Shown here: in pieces, positions 22,642-29,941 of the stretch
Position numbering within the stretch: the stretch's first letter is position 1
How the letters are laid out: the number at the start of each line of letters is the position of its first letter
NCBI GenBank assembly: GCA_004556345.1
Contig: SFHQ01000018.1
Span: forward strand, 1-41,598
Source: Clostridiales bacterium
GTDB lineage: Bacteria; Bacillota; Clostridia; Oscillospirales; Oscillospiraceae
Length of the DNA: 41,598 bases
Reading direction: 5' to 3'
The notes under the pieces: model-generated
The model's database searches: none
The model's input: only the letters and a program-made list of their open reading frames with translations
Told to the model about the DNA's origin: nothing
Position numbers and translations under genes: made by a program

Positions 22642-22959
22642 TCAGATCTCAGCACCGCAGTGCTTGCACACGCGCACCTTCTTGCCGTCCACGATCTTGC
22701 TGGCGGCACGGGTGGTCTTGTCGCACTTGGGGCACACGCGCATCACCTTGCAGGCATACAGGGGGGCTTCCTTCTGCAGGATGCCGCCTTCCTCGCCCTG
22801 CTTGCGGGGGCGGGTGTGGCGGGAGACCAGATTGATCTTCTCCACCACCACCTTACCCTCTTTGGGGTTCACAGACAGGACCTTGCCGCGCTGGCCTTTG
22901 TCCTTGCCGGTGATCACGGCGACGGTGTCGCCCTTCTTAATGCTCATTTTATTCATCAT
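22642..22959 (-). CDS. rplX: 50S ribosomal protein L24
   Basis: L24 is an early 50S assembly initiator with a KOW domain. The 105 residues show the KOW motif IKKGDTVAVITGKDKGQRGK, the VVEKINLVSRHTRPRKQGEE segment and a C-terminal zinc-type CPKC...CKHC pair. The first of two adjacent ATGs (22959) is taken; the second is equally possible. It is 14 bases after rplN. Confidence 0.97.
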   Translation of the reverse strand: MMNKMSIKKGDTVAVITGKDKGQRGKVLSVNPKEGKVVVEKINLVSRHTRPRKQGEEGGILQKEAPLYACKVMRVCPKCDKTTRAASKIVDGKKVRVCKHCGAEI

Positions 22960-22973
22960 CTTTGTACCCTCCC

Positions 22974-23342
22974 TTACAGTACTTCGGGAGCCAGGGACAG
23001 GATCTTCATGTAATCCTTGTCACGCAGCTCACGGGCGACCGGGCCAAAGATACGGGTCCCTCTGGGGTTCTTGTCGTCCTTGATCAGAACGGCGGCGTTC
23101 TCGTCGAAACGAACGTAGCTGCCGTCTGCACGACGCACGCCGCGGGCGGAGCGGACCACCACAGCGCGGACCACATCGCCCTTCTTCACGGCGCCGCCGG
23201 GAGCGGCCTTCCGCACGGAAGCAACGATGACGTCGCCGATGTTGGCGTACTTGCGGGAAGAGCCGCCCAGCACGCGAATGGTCTTGATTTCCTTGGCGCC
23301 GGTGTTGTCCGCCACCTTCAGATAGGTTTCCTGCTGGATCAT
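22974..23342 (-). CDS. rplN: 50S ribosomal protein L14
   Basis: L14 forms bridge B8 with 16S rRNA and is the binding site of the silencing factor RsfS. The 122-residue sequence begins MIQQETYLKVADNTGAKEIK and includes GDVIVASVRKAAPGGAVKKG and the C-terminal IFGPVARELRDKDYMKILSL, all typical. It is 13 bases from rpsQ. Confidence 0.98.
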   Translation of the reverse strand: MIQQETYLKVADNTGAKEIKTIRVLGGSSRKYANIGDVIVASVRKAAPGGAVKKGDVVRAVVVRSARGVRRADGSYVRFDENAAVLIKDDKNPRGTRIFGPVARELRDKDYMKILSLAPEVL

Positions 23343-23355
23343 TTACGGCACCTCC

Positions 23356-23619
23356 TTACTTCGCCTTTTCGATGATCTCAACCACGCGCCATCTCTTGTC
23401 CTTGGACAGAGGACGGGTCTCCATGACCTTCACTCTGTCGCCGATGCCGCAGGTGTTGTTCTCGTCATGGGCCTTGAGCTTGTAGGTCCGCTTGACGATC
23501 TTTTTATACAGGGGGTGAGCCACACGGTCGGCAATGGCCACCACCACGGTCTTGTCCATCTTATCCGAAACCACCAGGCCGACTCTGGTCTTACGGGAAG
23601 AAGTTCTGTTTTCAGTCAT
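23356..23619 (-). CDS. rpsQ: 30S ribosomal protein S17
   Basis: S17 is a primary 16S rRNA binding protein with an OB fold. The 87 residues include RVGLVVSDKMDKTVVVAI, the RTYKLKAHDENNTCGIGDRV segment and ETRPLSKDKRWRVVEIIEK. Its N-terminus (MTENRTSSRKTR) is slightly longer and more basic than usual. It is 14 bases after rpmC. Confidence 0.97.
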   Translation of the reverse strand: MTENRTSSRKTRVGLVVSDKMDKTVVVAIADRVAHPLYKKIVKRTYKLKAHDENNTCGIGDRVKVMETRPLSKDKRWRVVEIIEKAK

Positions 23620-23633
23620 GATTCAGTTCCTCC

Positions 23634-23834
23634 TTACTGGCCAGCGAGCTGCTGCTCACGGATGATGGTCTTCACTCTGGCAATGTCGCGCTTCACTTCG
23701 TTGATGCGGACGGGATTTTCCAGCTGATTGGTGGCATGCTGGAGACGGAGCTGGAAGAGGTCCTTCTTCAGCTCGGTCAGCTTCTTTTCCAGATCAGCGG
23801 AAGACAGCTTGCGTACCTCGTTTGCCTTCATCAT
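23634..23834 (-). CDS. rpmC: 50S ribosomal protein L29
   Basis: L29 lies at the exit tunnel, near the signal recognition particle and trigger factor sites. The 66-residue two-helix protein has KANEVRKLSSADLEKKLTEL followed by LRLQHATNQLENPVRINEVK. Of two adjacent ATG codons, the first (23834) overlaps the rplP stop by four bases (ATGA), so translation is coupled. Confidence 0.97.
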   Translation of the reverse strand: MMKANEVRKLSSADLEKKLTELKKDLFQLRLQHATNQLENPVRINEVKRDIARVKTIIREQQLAGQ

Positions 23835-24274
23835 GCTTCACCACCATTCTCGCTCTCAGGGGCCGTATCTTCTTTGCTGACGATCTTCGTCTTGATGGGC
23901 AGCTTGTGGCTGGCCAGACGCAGAGCCTCACGGGCGACTTCCTCGGAAACGCCGGCGATCTCGAACATCACGCGGCCGGGCTTGACCACGGCCACCCAGT
24001 ACTCAGGGGAACCCTTACCGGAACCCATGCGGGTCTCAGCGGGCTTCTCGGTGATGGGCTTGTCGGGGAAGATCTTGATCCAGACCTTACCGCCACGCTT
24101 GGTGTAACGGGTCATGGCCACACGGGCGGCCTCGATCTGGTTGCTGGTGATCCATGCCGGCTCCAGGGCCTGCAGACCAAAATCACCGTAAGTCACGGTG
24201 TTGCCGCGAGTAGCCTTGCCCTTCAGGCGGCCACGATGCACGCGACGGTATTTGACTCTCTTGGGCAGCAGCAT
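23831..24274 (-). CDS. rplP: 50S ribosomal protein L16
   Basis: L16 organises the A site and the peptidyl transferase centre. The 147 residues start MLLPKRVKYRRVHRGRLKGK and contain the GDFGLQALEPAWITSNQIEA segment and KIFPDKPITEKPAETRMGSG with the conserved Arg that is hydroxylated in some bacteria. The start codon shares one base with the rpsC stop codon. A mildly extended acidic C-terminus (EDTAPESENGGEA) is present. Confidence 0.98.
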   Translation of the reverse strand: MLLPKRVKYRRVHRGRLKGKATRGNTVTYGDFGLQALEPAWITSNQIEAARVAMTRYTKRGGKVWIKIFPDKPITEKPAETRMGSGKGSPEYWVAVVKPGRVMFEIAGVSEEVAREALRLASHKLPIKTKIVSKEDTAPESENGGEA

Positions 24275-25107
24275 TAGGCTTTGCCTCCTTCCTTGGGAGC
24301 AGATCCGCCGGCTGCGGGCCGGGGACCACGGTTGTTGTTATAACCACCCTGCGGACGGTTGCCATAGCCGGGCTTACGGTCACGGTTGTAGCCACCTCTG
24401 CCGTCGCGGCGGCGAGGACGGTCGGGGCGTTCCTTGTAGTTCTTGGTGTCCAGGGTGCGGGGGGTGGTGCGCAGGGTCTGGCTCAGGACCTCGCCCTTGT
24501 AGATCCAAACCTTCACGCCGATGCGGCCATAGGTGGTGGCTGCCTCAGCGAAGCCGTACTCAATGTCGGCGCGGATGGTCTGCAGGGGGATGGTGCCGTC
24601 GTGATAGCACTCGTTGCGGGCGATCTCGGCGCCAGCCAGACGGCCGGAGCACATGACCTTGATGCCGCGGGCGCCGGAGCGCATGGCGCGGCCCATGGCG
24701 TTCTTCATGGCGCGGCGGAATGCGATACGCTTCTCCAGCTGCTGTGCGATGTTCTCAGCCACCAGCTGTGCGTTGGTGTCGGGAGACTTGACCTCCACGA
24801 TGTTCAGCGCAACGGGCTTGCCCAGCTTCTTCTCCAGCTCCAGGCGCAGGCGCTCGATCTCCGTGCCGCCCTTGCCGATGACCACGCCGGGGCGGGCGCA
24901 GTGCAGGTAGATCTTGATCTTGGCGTTGTCGCGCTCGATCTCGATCTTGGGGATGCCGGCGGAGTACAGGGTCTTCTTCAGATACTTCCGCAGGTTGTAG
25001 TCTTCAACGACCAGATCGCCCACTTTTTCGTTGCGGGCGTACCAGCGGGAATCCCAATCCTTAATAACGCCCACGCGCAGGCCGTGGGGATTGACTTTCT
25101 GTCCCAT
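24274..25107 (-). CDS. rpsC: 30S ribosomal protein S3 with Arg/Gly/Asn-rich tail
   Basis: S3 forms part of the mRNA entry channel. The first 220 or so residues are canonical: MGQKVNPHGLRVGVIKDWDS, the type II KH domain with PGVVIGKGG (about residues 73-81) and the C-terminal S3 domain with GRIGVKVWIYKGE. The protein then continues for about 55 residues as a low-complexity tail rich in Arg, Gly, Asn, Tyr and Pro (e.g. RDGRGGYNRDRKPGYGNRPQ), for 277 in total. Such tails vary among Firmicutes and may contact RNA. Confidence 0.98.
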   Translation of the reverse strand: MGQKVNPHGLRVGVIKDWDSRWYARNEKVGDLVVEDYNLRKYLKKTLYSAGIPKIEIERDNAKIKIYLHCARPGVVIGKGGTEIERLRLELEKKLGKPVALNIVEVKSPDTNAQLVAENIAQQLEKRIAFRRAMKNAMGRAMRSGARGIKVMCSGRLAGAEIARNECYHDGTIPLQTIRADIEYGFAEAATTYGRIGVKVWIYKGEVLSQTLRTTPRTLDTKNYKERPDRPRRRDGRGGYNRDRKPGYGNRPQGGYNNNRGPRPAAGGSAPKEGGKA

Positions 25108-25122
25108 ATTCTGCCTCCTCCC

Positions 25123-25458
25123 TTATTCCTTCTCCGCCACGGCCAGCGTGACGTGAGAGGTTCTCTTATTGATGCGATAGGCACGGCCCTGTGCGCGGGG
25201 CATGATGCGCTTGATGATGGGGCCGGGGGTCGCAAAGACCTCGGAGACATACAGGTTCTCGGGGTCCATCTTGTGGTTGTTTTCTGCGTTGGCTGCCGCG
25301 CTCTTGAGCAGCTTGAGCAGGGGCTCGGAAGCTGCCTTGGGGGTGGTCAGCAGGATGGCGGTGGCCTGTTCCAGGCTCTTCCCGCGGATCAGGTCCGCGA
25401 CGATCTTCACCTTACGGGGAGAGATCCGCAGATACTTTGCGTGAGCTTTTGCTACCAT
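25123..25458 (-). CDS. rplV: 50S ribosomal protein L22
   Basis: L22 extends a beta hairpin into the peptide exit tunnel, where macrolides and arrest peptides act. The 111-residue chain has KYLRISPRKVKIVADLIRGK at the start and the hairpin region PGPIIKRIMPRAQGRAYRIN before KRTSHVTLAVAEKE. No deletion in the hairpin loop is apparent. It lies 15 bases after rpsS. Confidence 0.98.
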   Translation of the reverse strand: MVAKAHAKYLRISPRKVKIVADLIRGKSLEQATAILLTTPKAASEPLLKLLKSAAANAENNHKMDPENLYVSEVFATPGPIIKRIMPRAQGRAYRINKRTSHVTLAVAEKE

Positions 25459-25473
25459 TGTTCTCTCTCCTCC

Positions 25474-25746
25474 TTACTTACCAGTCTTGCTGCCGGCGTG
25501 GCCGCGGAAGGTGCGGGTGGGAGCGAACTCACCCAGCTTGTGGCCGACCATGTCCTCGGTGACATAGACGGGCACGTGCTTCCGGCCGTCGTGCACGGCG
25601 ATGGTGTGGCCGACGAAAGCGGGGAAGATCGTGGAGGATCTGCTCCAGGTCTTGAGCACCTTCTTGTCGCCGGACTCATTCATTTCTTTGACCCGCTTAA
25701 GAAGCTCGGGGGCGCAAAACGGGCCTTTCTTGATGCTTCTGCTCAT
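25474..25746 (-). CDS. rpsS: 30S ribosomal protein S19
   Basis: S19 lies in the 30S head and contacts 23S rRNA in bridge B1a. The 90 residues begin MSRSIKKGPFCAPELLKRVK and include the signature TWSRSSTIFPAFVGHTIAVH, then GHKLGEFAPTRTFRGHAG. It is 18 bases after rplB. Confidence 0.98.
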   Translation of the reverse strand: MSRSIKKGPFCAPELLKRVKEMNESGDKKVLKTWSRSSTIFPAFVGHTIAVHDGRKHVPVYVTEDMVGHKLGEFAPTRTFRGHAGSKTGK

Positions 25747-25764
25747 AGTTTTACTGCCTCCTCC

Positions 25765-26601
25765 TTACTTCGCGTTGCGGCGCTTGACAATGAACTTGTC
25801 AGTGCGGTTCTTGGTCTTACGAGTCTTGTAGCCCATGGCCGGCTTACCCCAGGGGGTAACAGGGCCGGGACGACCGACGGGGGACTTGCCTTCGCCGCCG
25901 CCGTGGGGGTGGTCATTGGGGTTCATGACGGAGCCGCGGACGGTGGGTCTCCAACCCATGTGACGCTTCCGGCCAGCCTTACCGATGGAGATGTTCTCGT
26001 GGTCTGCGTTGCCGACCTGACCGATGGAGGCCTTGCAGTTGAGACGGACGATACGCACCTCGCCGGAGGGCATACGGATCTGGGCCTGGTCGCCCTCCTT
26101 GGCCATCAGCTGAGCGGAGGTACCGGCGGAACGGACCAGCTGGCCGCCCTTGCCGGGATACAGCTCAATGTTGTGGATGATGGTACCGGTGGGGATGTTG
26201 GCCAGAGGCAGGCAGTTGCCGGGCTTGATATCCGCAGCAGCGGAGGACAGGACCTGGTCGCCGGCCTTCAGGCCTGCGGGAGCCAGGATGTATCTCTTCT
26301 CGCCGTCCTCATACTGGACCAGGGCGATGTTGGCGCTGCGGTTGGGGTCATACTCCAGGCGCAGGACGGTTGCGGGTGCATCCATCTTGTCGCGCTTGAA
26401 GTCGATGATACGATACTTACGCTTGTTGCCGCCGCCGCGATGACGGACGGTGATTCTGCCGTAGCTGTTGCGTCCTGCGTTCTTCTTCAGAGTTTCAGTC
26501 AGGCTACGCTCCGGCTTGGCCTTCTTATCGATGCCGTCAAACGCGGAGACCGTCATGTTGCGGCGGGCCGGCGTTGTGGGCTTGTAGCTCTTAATAGCCA
26601 T
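25765..26601 (-). CDS. rplB: 50S ribosomal protein L2
   Basis: L2 is required for peptidyl transferase activity and subunit association. The 278-residue protein has MAIKSYKPTTPARRNMTVSA, RITVRHRGGGNKRKYRIIDF, and the catalytic-centre loop around VMNPNDHPHGGGEGKSPVGR containing the essential His. The C-terminus TRKTKNRTDKFIVKRRNAK is typical. It lies 15 bases after rplW. Confidence 0.98.
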   Translation of the reverse strand: MAIKSYKPTTPARRNMTVSAFDGIDKKAKPERSLTETLKKNAGRNSYGRITVRHRGGGNKRKYRIIDFKRDKMDAPATVLRLEYDPNRSANIALVQYEDGEKRYILAPAGLKAGDQVLSSAAADIKPGNCLPLANIPTGTIIHNIELYPGKGGQLVRSAGTSAQLMAKEGDQAQIRMPSGEVRIVRLNCKASIGQVGNADHENISIGKAGRKRHMGWRPTVRGSVMNPNDHPHGGGEGKSPVGRPGPVTPWGKPAMGYKTRKTKNRTDKFIVKRRNAK

Positions 26602-26616
26602 TGTGCATTAACCTCC

Positions 26617-26913
26617 TTATGCCATTCCTTCAAAGAACTCGATGGACTTGGAATCCTCAGACAGAGTGACAACTGCCTTCTTCCAGCTGGGGCGGCGGCC
26701 GGCAGGATAACGGCCGGTGCGCTTGAGCTTGCCGTTAACATGCAGGGTGTTGACCTTCACGACCTTCACGCCGAAGATCTCTTCCACAGCCTTGGCAATG
26801 TCGATCTTGGTGGCGTCCTTGGCGACCTCGAAGACGTACTTCTTAGCCTCAGTGTCGGCCATGGACTGCTCGGTGATCACAGGCCGTCTGATGATGTCGT
26901 ATGCTGTCTTCAT
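26617..26913 (-). CDS. rplW: 50S ribosomal protein L23
   Basis: L23 is the docking site for trigger factor and signal recognition particle at the tunnel exit. The 98-residue chain shows DIIRRPVITEQSMADTEAKK, KIDIAKAVEEIFGVKVVKVN and the RRPSWKKAVVTL segment. Its ATG overlaps the rplD stop by four bases (ATGA). Confidence 0.98.
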   Translation of the reverse strand: MKTAYDIIRRPVITEQSMADTEAKKYVFEVAKDATKIDIAKAVEEIFGVKVVKVNTLHVNGKLKRTGRYPAGRRPSWKKAVVTLSEDSKSIEFFEGMA

Positions 26914-27530
26914 GCGAACACCTCCTCGATGATAGCCAGCGCCTTCTGGTCGATGACCAGCTTCTCGGCGTTGACGATGTCATACACGCTGAGGATCTTG
27001 GCGGTGGTGGTGGAGACACCGGGGATGTTCCGTGCGGACTTATACACATTCTCGTTGACCTCAGGAGTCACGAAGATGGTCTTGCCGGCGCTCACAGCGT
27101 CCAGGAAGGCCTGGATGTTCTTGGTCTTGATGGCGTCCAGAGCCAGATCGTCCACCACCAGCAGGTCGCCGCTGGCGGCCTTGGCGGAGAGAACGGACTT
27201 CAGAGCCACTCTCTTCAGCTTGCGGTTGATGCGATAGCTGTAATCTCTGGGCTTGGGGGCAAACACGATGCCACCGTGGGTCCACTGGGGCGCACGGGTG
27301 CTGCCCTGACGGGCGTGGCCGGTACCCTTCTGTCTCCAGGGCTTCTTGCCGCCGCCGGACACTTCGGCGCGGGTCAGAGCGCTCTGGGTGCCCTGACGGC
27401 AGTTTGCCAGGTGATTCACCACGACGGCATGGACGGCGGGCTCGTTGGGTTCTACGCCGAAAACGCCCTCGGAGAGTTCCACCTCGCCGACCTGCTGGCC
27501 AGCCATATTATAGACGTTTGCTTTAGGCAT
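26910..27530 (-). CDS. rplD: 50S ribosomal protein L4
   Basis: L4 lines the exit tunnel; in E. coli it also represses the S10 operon through the leader RNA. The 206 residues include the N-terminal strand KANVYNMAGQQVGEVELSEG, the tunnel loop GGGKKPWRQKGTGHARQGST, then WTHGGIVFAPKPRDYSYRIN, and the GDLLVVDDL segment. Because the rpsJ leader here is long and structured, L4 is the obvious candidate regulator, but this is inference. Confidence 0.98.
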   Translation of the reverse strand: MPKANVYNMAGQQVGEVELSEGVFGVEPNEPAVHAVVVNHLANCRQGTQSALTRAEVSGGGKKPWRQKGTGHARQGSTRAPQWTHGGIVFAPKPRDYSYRINRKLKRVALKSVLSAKAASGDLLVVDDLALDAIKTKNIQAFLDAVSAGKTIFVTPEVNENVYKSARNIPGVSTTTAKILSVYDIVNAEKLVIDQKALAIIEEVFA

Positions 27531-27549
27531 TTCTCAAACTCTCCTTTCC

Positions 27550-28275
27550 TTACCGGTTTCTGGCAGATGCCTTCTGGGGGTTGGCACGTGCGGAAGCCTT
27601 CTGCGGGTTGACGCTGGTGCCTGCCTCGCCCTTCTTCTCGCGGATGGTCTTGGCGGTGGACTTCAGATAAACGATGCCGCCCTTGGGGCCGGGAACGGCG
27701 CCGCAGACTGCGATCAGATTGAACTCAGGGTCCACGCTCACAACGTCCAGGTTCTGGACAGTGACCTGCTCAGCGCCCATGTGGCCTGCGCCGATCTTGC
27801 CCTTGAAGATCCGGGAAGGATCGGTACCGGAGCCCATAGAGCCTGCGTGACGGTGGACGGGGCCGCCGCCGTGGGTCATTCTGCCGCGGCCGGCGTTCCA
27901 GCGCTTGACAACGCCCTGGAAGCCCTTACCCTTGCTGATGCCGGTCACGTCGATGTGATCGCCCTTGGCAAAGGTGTCGGCCTTGATCTCGTCGCCCACG
28001 TTCATCTCAGCAGACTTGTTGAGCTTGAACTCCTTGAGCACTTTCTTCATGGGGACTTCAGCCTTCTTCAGGTGACCCTGCTCAGGCTTGGAGAGCTTCC
28101 GTTCCGCAACGTCCTGGAAGCCCAGCTGTACGGCGTTGTAGCCGTCCTTCTCCTCGGTCTTCTTCTGCACCACGACGCAGGGACCTGCTTCGATCACAGT
28201 GACCGGGATGACCTTACCGGCTTCGTCAAAGATCTGGGACATACCGATCTTTCTGCCGATGATGGCCTTTTCCAT
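27550..28275 (-). CDS. rplC: 50S ribosomal protein L3 with duplicated C-terminal tail
   Basis: L3 starts 50S assembly and reaches the peptidyl transferase centre through its central loop. The 241-residue protein has KAIIGRKIGMSQIFDEAGKV, the GVVKRWNAGRGRMTHGGGPV loop and GHMGAEQVTVQNLDVVSVDP. About 30 residues extend beyond the usual end; they contain two tandem copies of NPQKASAR encoded by 27-base units at 27583-27609 and 27556-27582. The start codon is close to an AAGGAGG that is itself part of a 12-base palindrome. Confidence 0.98.
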   Translation of the reverse strand: MEKAIIGRKIGMSQIFDEAGKVIPVTVIEAGPCVVVQKKTEEKDGYNAVQLGFQDVAERKLSKPEQGHLKKAEVPMKKVLKEFKLNKSAEMNVGDEIKADTFAKGDHIDVTGISKGKGFQGVVKRWNAGRGRMTHGGGPVHRHAGSMGSGTDPSRIFKGKIGAGHMGAEQVTVQNLDVVSVDPEFNLIAVCGAVPGPKGGIVYLKSTAKTIREKKGEAGTSVNPQKASARANPQKASARNR

Positions 28276-28416
28276 GTTGGTTCTCCTCCTTAATTAAGGT
28301 TATTGGTTGGCAAACATGACCATTGGACTGCCATTGGTTTGTCAACATGACCCGCCTGTCTCACGATGAGGCGACAGGCAGCGGGTACACATAGTAAATG
28401 GGGGGCTGGCAGAGGA
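28276..28416 (-). promoter_or_regulatory. rpsJ-rplC intergenic region with repeats, hairpin and palindromic RBS
   Basis: The 141-nt gap contains three elements. First, a stem in which CCTGT pairs with ACAGG and CCCG with CGGG around a bulge (about 28350-28385). Second, two direct 21-base repeats 31 bases apart, TATTGGTTGGCAAACATGAC (28301-28320) and its relative CATTGGTTTGTCAACATGAC (28332-28351), matching at 17 of 21 positions over the full unit. Third, a perfect palindrome CCTTAATTAAGG (28288-28299) that includes part of the rplC ribosome binding site. No -10 is found at the right distance from the TTGACA within repeat 2, so an internal promoter is not supported. Confidence 0.6.
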
Positions 28417-28728
28417 TCAGAGCTTGATCTCGATCTCGACGCCAGCGGGCAGATCCAGGCTCATCAGAGCCTCCACCGTCTTGGGGCTGGGATTGTTGAT
28501 GTCGATCAGACGCTTGTGGGTGCGGCGCTCAAACTGCTCACGGCTGTCCTTATACTTGTGGACGGCCCGCAGGATCGTCACGACTTCCTTCTTGGTGGGC
28601 AGGGGGATGGGGCCGGAGACAGTAGCGCCGGTGCGCTTGGCGGTCTCCACGATTTTCTCAGCGCTCTGGTCGATGAGCTGATGGTCATAAGCCTTCAGCC
28701 GAATCCGAATCATTTCGTTCTGTGCCAT
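28417..28728 (-). CDS. rpsJ: 30S ribosomal protein S10
   Basis: S10 is in the 30S head and, as NusE, also joins the NusB antitermination complex. The 103 residues include IRIRLKAYDHQLIDQSAEKI, the VSGPIPLPTKKEVVTILRAV hairpin and the FERRTHKRLIDI segment, complete and unremarkable. It is the first gene of the long leftward ribosomal run; tufA/fusA are not upstream as in Bacillus, and a promoter with a long leader precedes it instead. Confidence 0.98.
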   Translation of the reverse strand: MAQNEMIRIRLKAYDHQLIDQSAEKIVETAKRTGATVSGPIPLPTKKEVVTILRAVHKYKDSREQFERRTHKRLIDINNPSPKTVEALMSLDLPAGVEIEIKL

Positions 28729-28996
28729 GTTGATGTGTTCCTCCTAGAAACATACGAAGTGTATTTGTCTTTCGGTCACGCTCCGTACGGTGGGAAATCC
28801 GGTACACTTAACCGTGCGTATCACTCCATAAGCATGAAGAAAACCGGCATAGTTCGCCGGCTTTTGCTCCCCTGTCATGGCGATATACGCCATGCAGCAG
28901 ATTTCCCAGCCGCCCGATTCACGGACATACTCCGCGGAAGTTACCGGCTTGCGCCGCAATCTCCCGCATCATCGCAGACTGCGCCCTTCCGAGCGC
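28729..28996 (-). promoter_or_regulatory. S10 operon leader RNA, structured
   Basis: The predicted transcript has about 268 nt before rpsJ. Positions 28791-28799 (TGGGAAATC) and 28900-28908 (GATTTCCCA) are perfectly complementary over 9 bases, closing a domain of about 100 nt. Inside lie CATGGCG/CGCCATG (28876-28882 with 28888-28894) and a terminator-like stem AAAACCGGC/GCCGGCTTTT (28840-28865) with a T4 run on the minus strand. GTTC/ACCGT-type alternative pairings near 28771-28820 are also possible. This arrangement is what an autoregulatory or attenuating ribosomal leader would need; no known leader family could be assigned by eye. Confidence 0.6.
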
Positions 28997-29002
28997 CTAA
29001 TC

Positions 29003-29031
29003 ATCTTACTACATAACCCTCGGTCTGTCAA
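29003..29031 (-). promoter_or_regulatory. S10 operon promoter
   Basis: On the minus strand TTGACA (29026-29031) and TAAGAT (29003-29008) are separated by exactly 17 bases. This is a strong sigma-A promoter, followed by the long rpsJ leader, and is the only clear promoter for the whole ribosomal run. Confidence 0.85.
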
Positions 29032-29130
29032 CTATTTTTTCGCAAACTCTGTCAGAAAATTTCCTCCAAAAACACGCCTCGTTTTTTCGCCTGCTTTGTG
29101 TTCTTTTTCCCGCCGTTTTCCCTGCCTCGC

Positions 29131-29159
29131 TTGACAAACCCGGCCGCCGTCTTTATGAT
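29131..29159 (+). promoter_or_regulatory. Promoter of the TetR-type gene
   Basis: TTGACA (29131-29136) and TATGAT (29154-29159) have a 17-base spacer, about 45 bases before the start codon. It is divergent from the S10 promoter, with 99 bases between the two -35 elements; that stretch is T-rich and shows no other feature. Confidence 0.8.
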
Positions 29160-29204
29160 ATAAGGTATCCCTTTCTACTCTCCATCTGACCTTGAGAGGA
29201 GCGT

Positions 29205-29795
29205 ATGTATCCCATGGATCAAAAACGTTCAGAAGACCTTCGCATCCAGCGCACCCACCGCCTCCTGCTGTCTGCCCTGGTCGATCTGCTCAGCGAAAAA
29301 TCCTTCTCCGACCTGCGCGTGAAGGACATCTGCGAACGGGCCGGGGTCCACCGGTCTACGTTCTATACCCATTTTGAGGACAAGTCCCACCTCCTGCTCT
29401 TCGGCATCCAGGAGCTTATGGACGACCTCATCCACTCCGGCGACGACCGGTCCTACCCCGCCTTTCTGCACAGCGTCTACCGCATTCTGAAATACTTCCA
29501 GCGCAACCAGCAGGAATATACCCGCCTCCTCCTGGACCCGAAGGACGCCCTCGTGCAGCGTCTCTTCCACGACGAGTTCTCCCGCGCCCTGAAGTCTTAC
29601 CTGCGGGACCTGCACCCCACCATGCCCGCGCGGGAGATCGACATTATCTCCCAGTTTTTCGCCGGGGGCTTCCTGTCTCTCGTCACCCAATGGCTCTCGG
29701 AATTCCCCGACCGCTCCGCCAAGGAGATGGCCGAGGAGCTCGCCCCCCTCACCTTCCGGGTCTTCCTCCTGCCCAAGCCAAAAGACAAAGCCTGA
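29205..29795 (+). CDS. TetR/AcrR family transcriptional regulator
   Basis: The 196-residue protein has the TetR N-terminal DNA-binding domain (residues about 15-60): RTHRLLLSALVDLLSEKSFS then KDICERAGVHRSTFYTHFED with the recognition helix. The C-terminal domain, with DEFSRALKSYLRDLHP and FFAGGFLSLVTQWLSE, resembles the TetR_C_8 group seen with DhaS-like regulators. The ATG at 29205 is preceded by GAGAGGAG; a second in-frame ATG three codons later is an alternative. The ligand is unknown. A perfect dyad between it and the downstream CoA-transferase gene is a candidate operator. Confidence 0.9.
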   Translation: MYPMDQKRSEDLRIQRTHRLLLSALVDLLSEKSFSDLRVKDICERAGVHRSTFYTHFEDKSHLLLFGIQELMDDLIHSGDDRSYPAFLHSVYRILKYFQRNQQEYTRLLLDPKDALVQRLFHDEFSRALKSYLRDLHPTMPAREIDIISQFFAGGFLSLVTQWLSEFPDRSAKEMAEELAPLTFRVFLLPKPKDKA

Positions 29796-29801
29796 CCTCA
29801 C

Positions 29802-29833
29802 CGCCCTGTCCCCTCGGTTCAGGGCGATTTTTC
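29802..29833 (+). terminator. Terminator after the TetR-type gene
   Basis: CGCCCTG (29802-29808) pairs with CAGGGCG (29820-29826) around an 11-base loop and is followed by ATTTTTCTT. It separates the regulator from the CoA-transferase transcript. Confidence 0.8.
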
Positions 29834-29846
29834 TTGCCTTGCTGTG

Positions 29847-29869
29847 CGACATTTTTTAAAATTATGTCG
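29847..29869. promoter_or_regulatory. Candidate operator dyad upstream of the CoA-transferase
   Basis: CGACAT (29847-29852) and ATGTCG (29864-29869) form a perfect inverted repeat with an AT-rich 11-base centre. It lies between the TetR terminator and the -35 of the next promoter, at a spacing compatible with a dimeric regulator on one DNA face. Confidence 0.5.
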
Positions 29870-29899
29870 TTTACAAGACACTCTCCCCATTTCTGTTCG

Positions 29900-29928
29900 T
29901 TGCGTGCCCCCGCCGGATGGAGTACACT
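29900..29928 (+). promoter_or_regulatory. Promoter of the CoA-transferase gene
   Basis: TTGCGT (29900-29905) and TACACT (29923-29928) have a 17-base spacer. The expected start near 29935 gives a 5' UTR of about 90 nt. Confidence 0.6.
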
Positions 29929-29941
29929 AAATACAGAAACT

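Noticed and set aside
24601..27237. An 878-codon plus-strand frame across rpsC to rplD
   Set aside because: It crosses eight verified ribosomal protein genes on the other strand and has no protein-like features.
28332..28352. TTGACA in the second repeat before rplC as an internal promoter
   Set aside because: The bases 17 downstream (TGGTCA) are not a -10, so the hexamer is part of the direct repeat only.
28744..28959. A 71-codon minus-strand frame inside the rpsJ leader, starting at TTG
   Set aside because: No usable ribosome binding site, and the base pairing of the leader explains the sequence better; a short 17-codon ATG frame nearby also lacks a good ribosome binding site. A leader peptide cannot be fully excluded.
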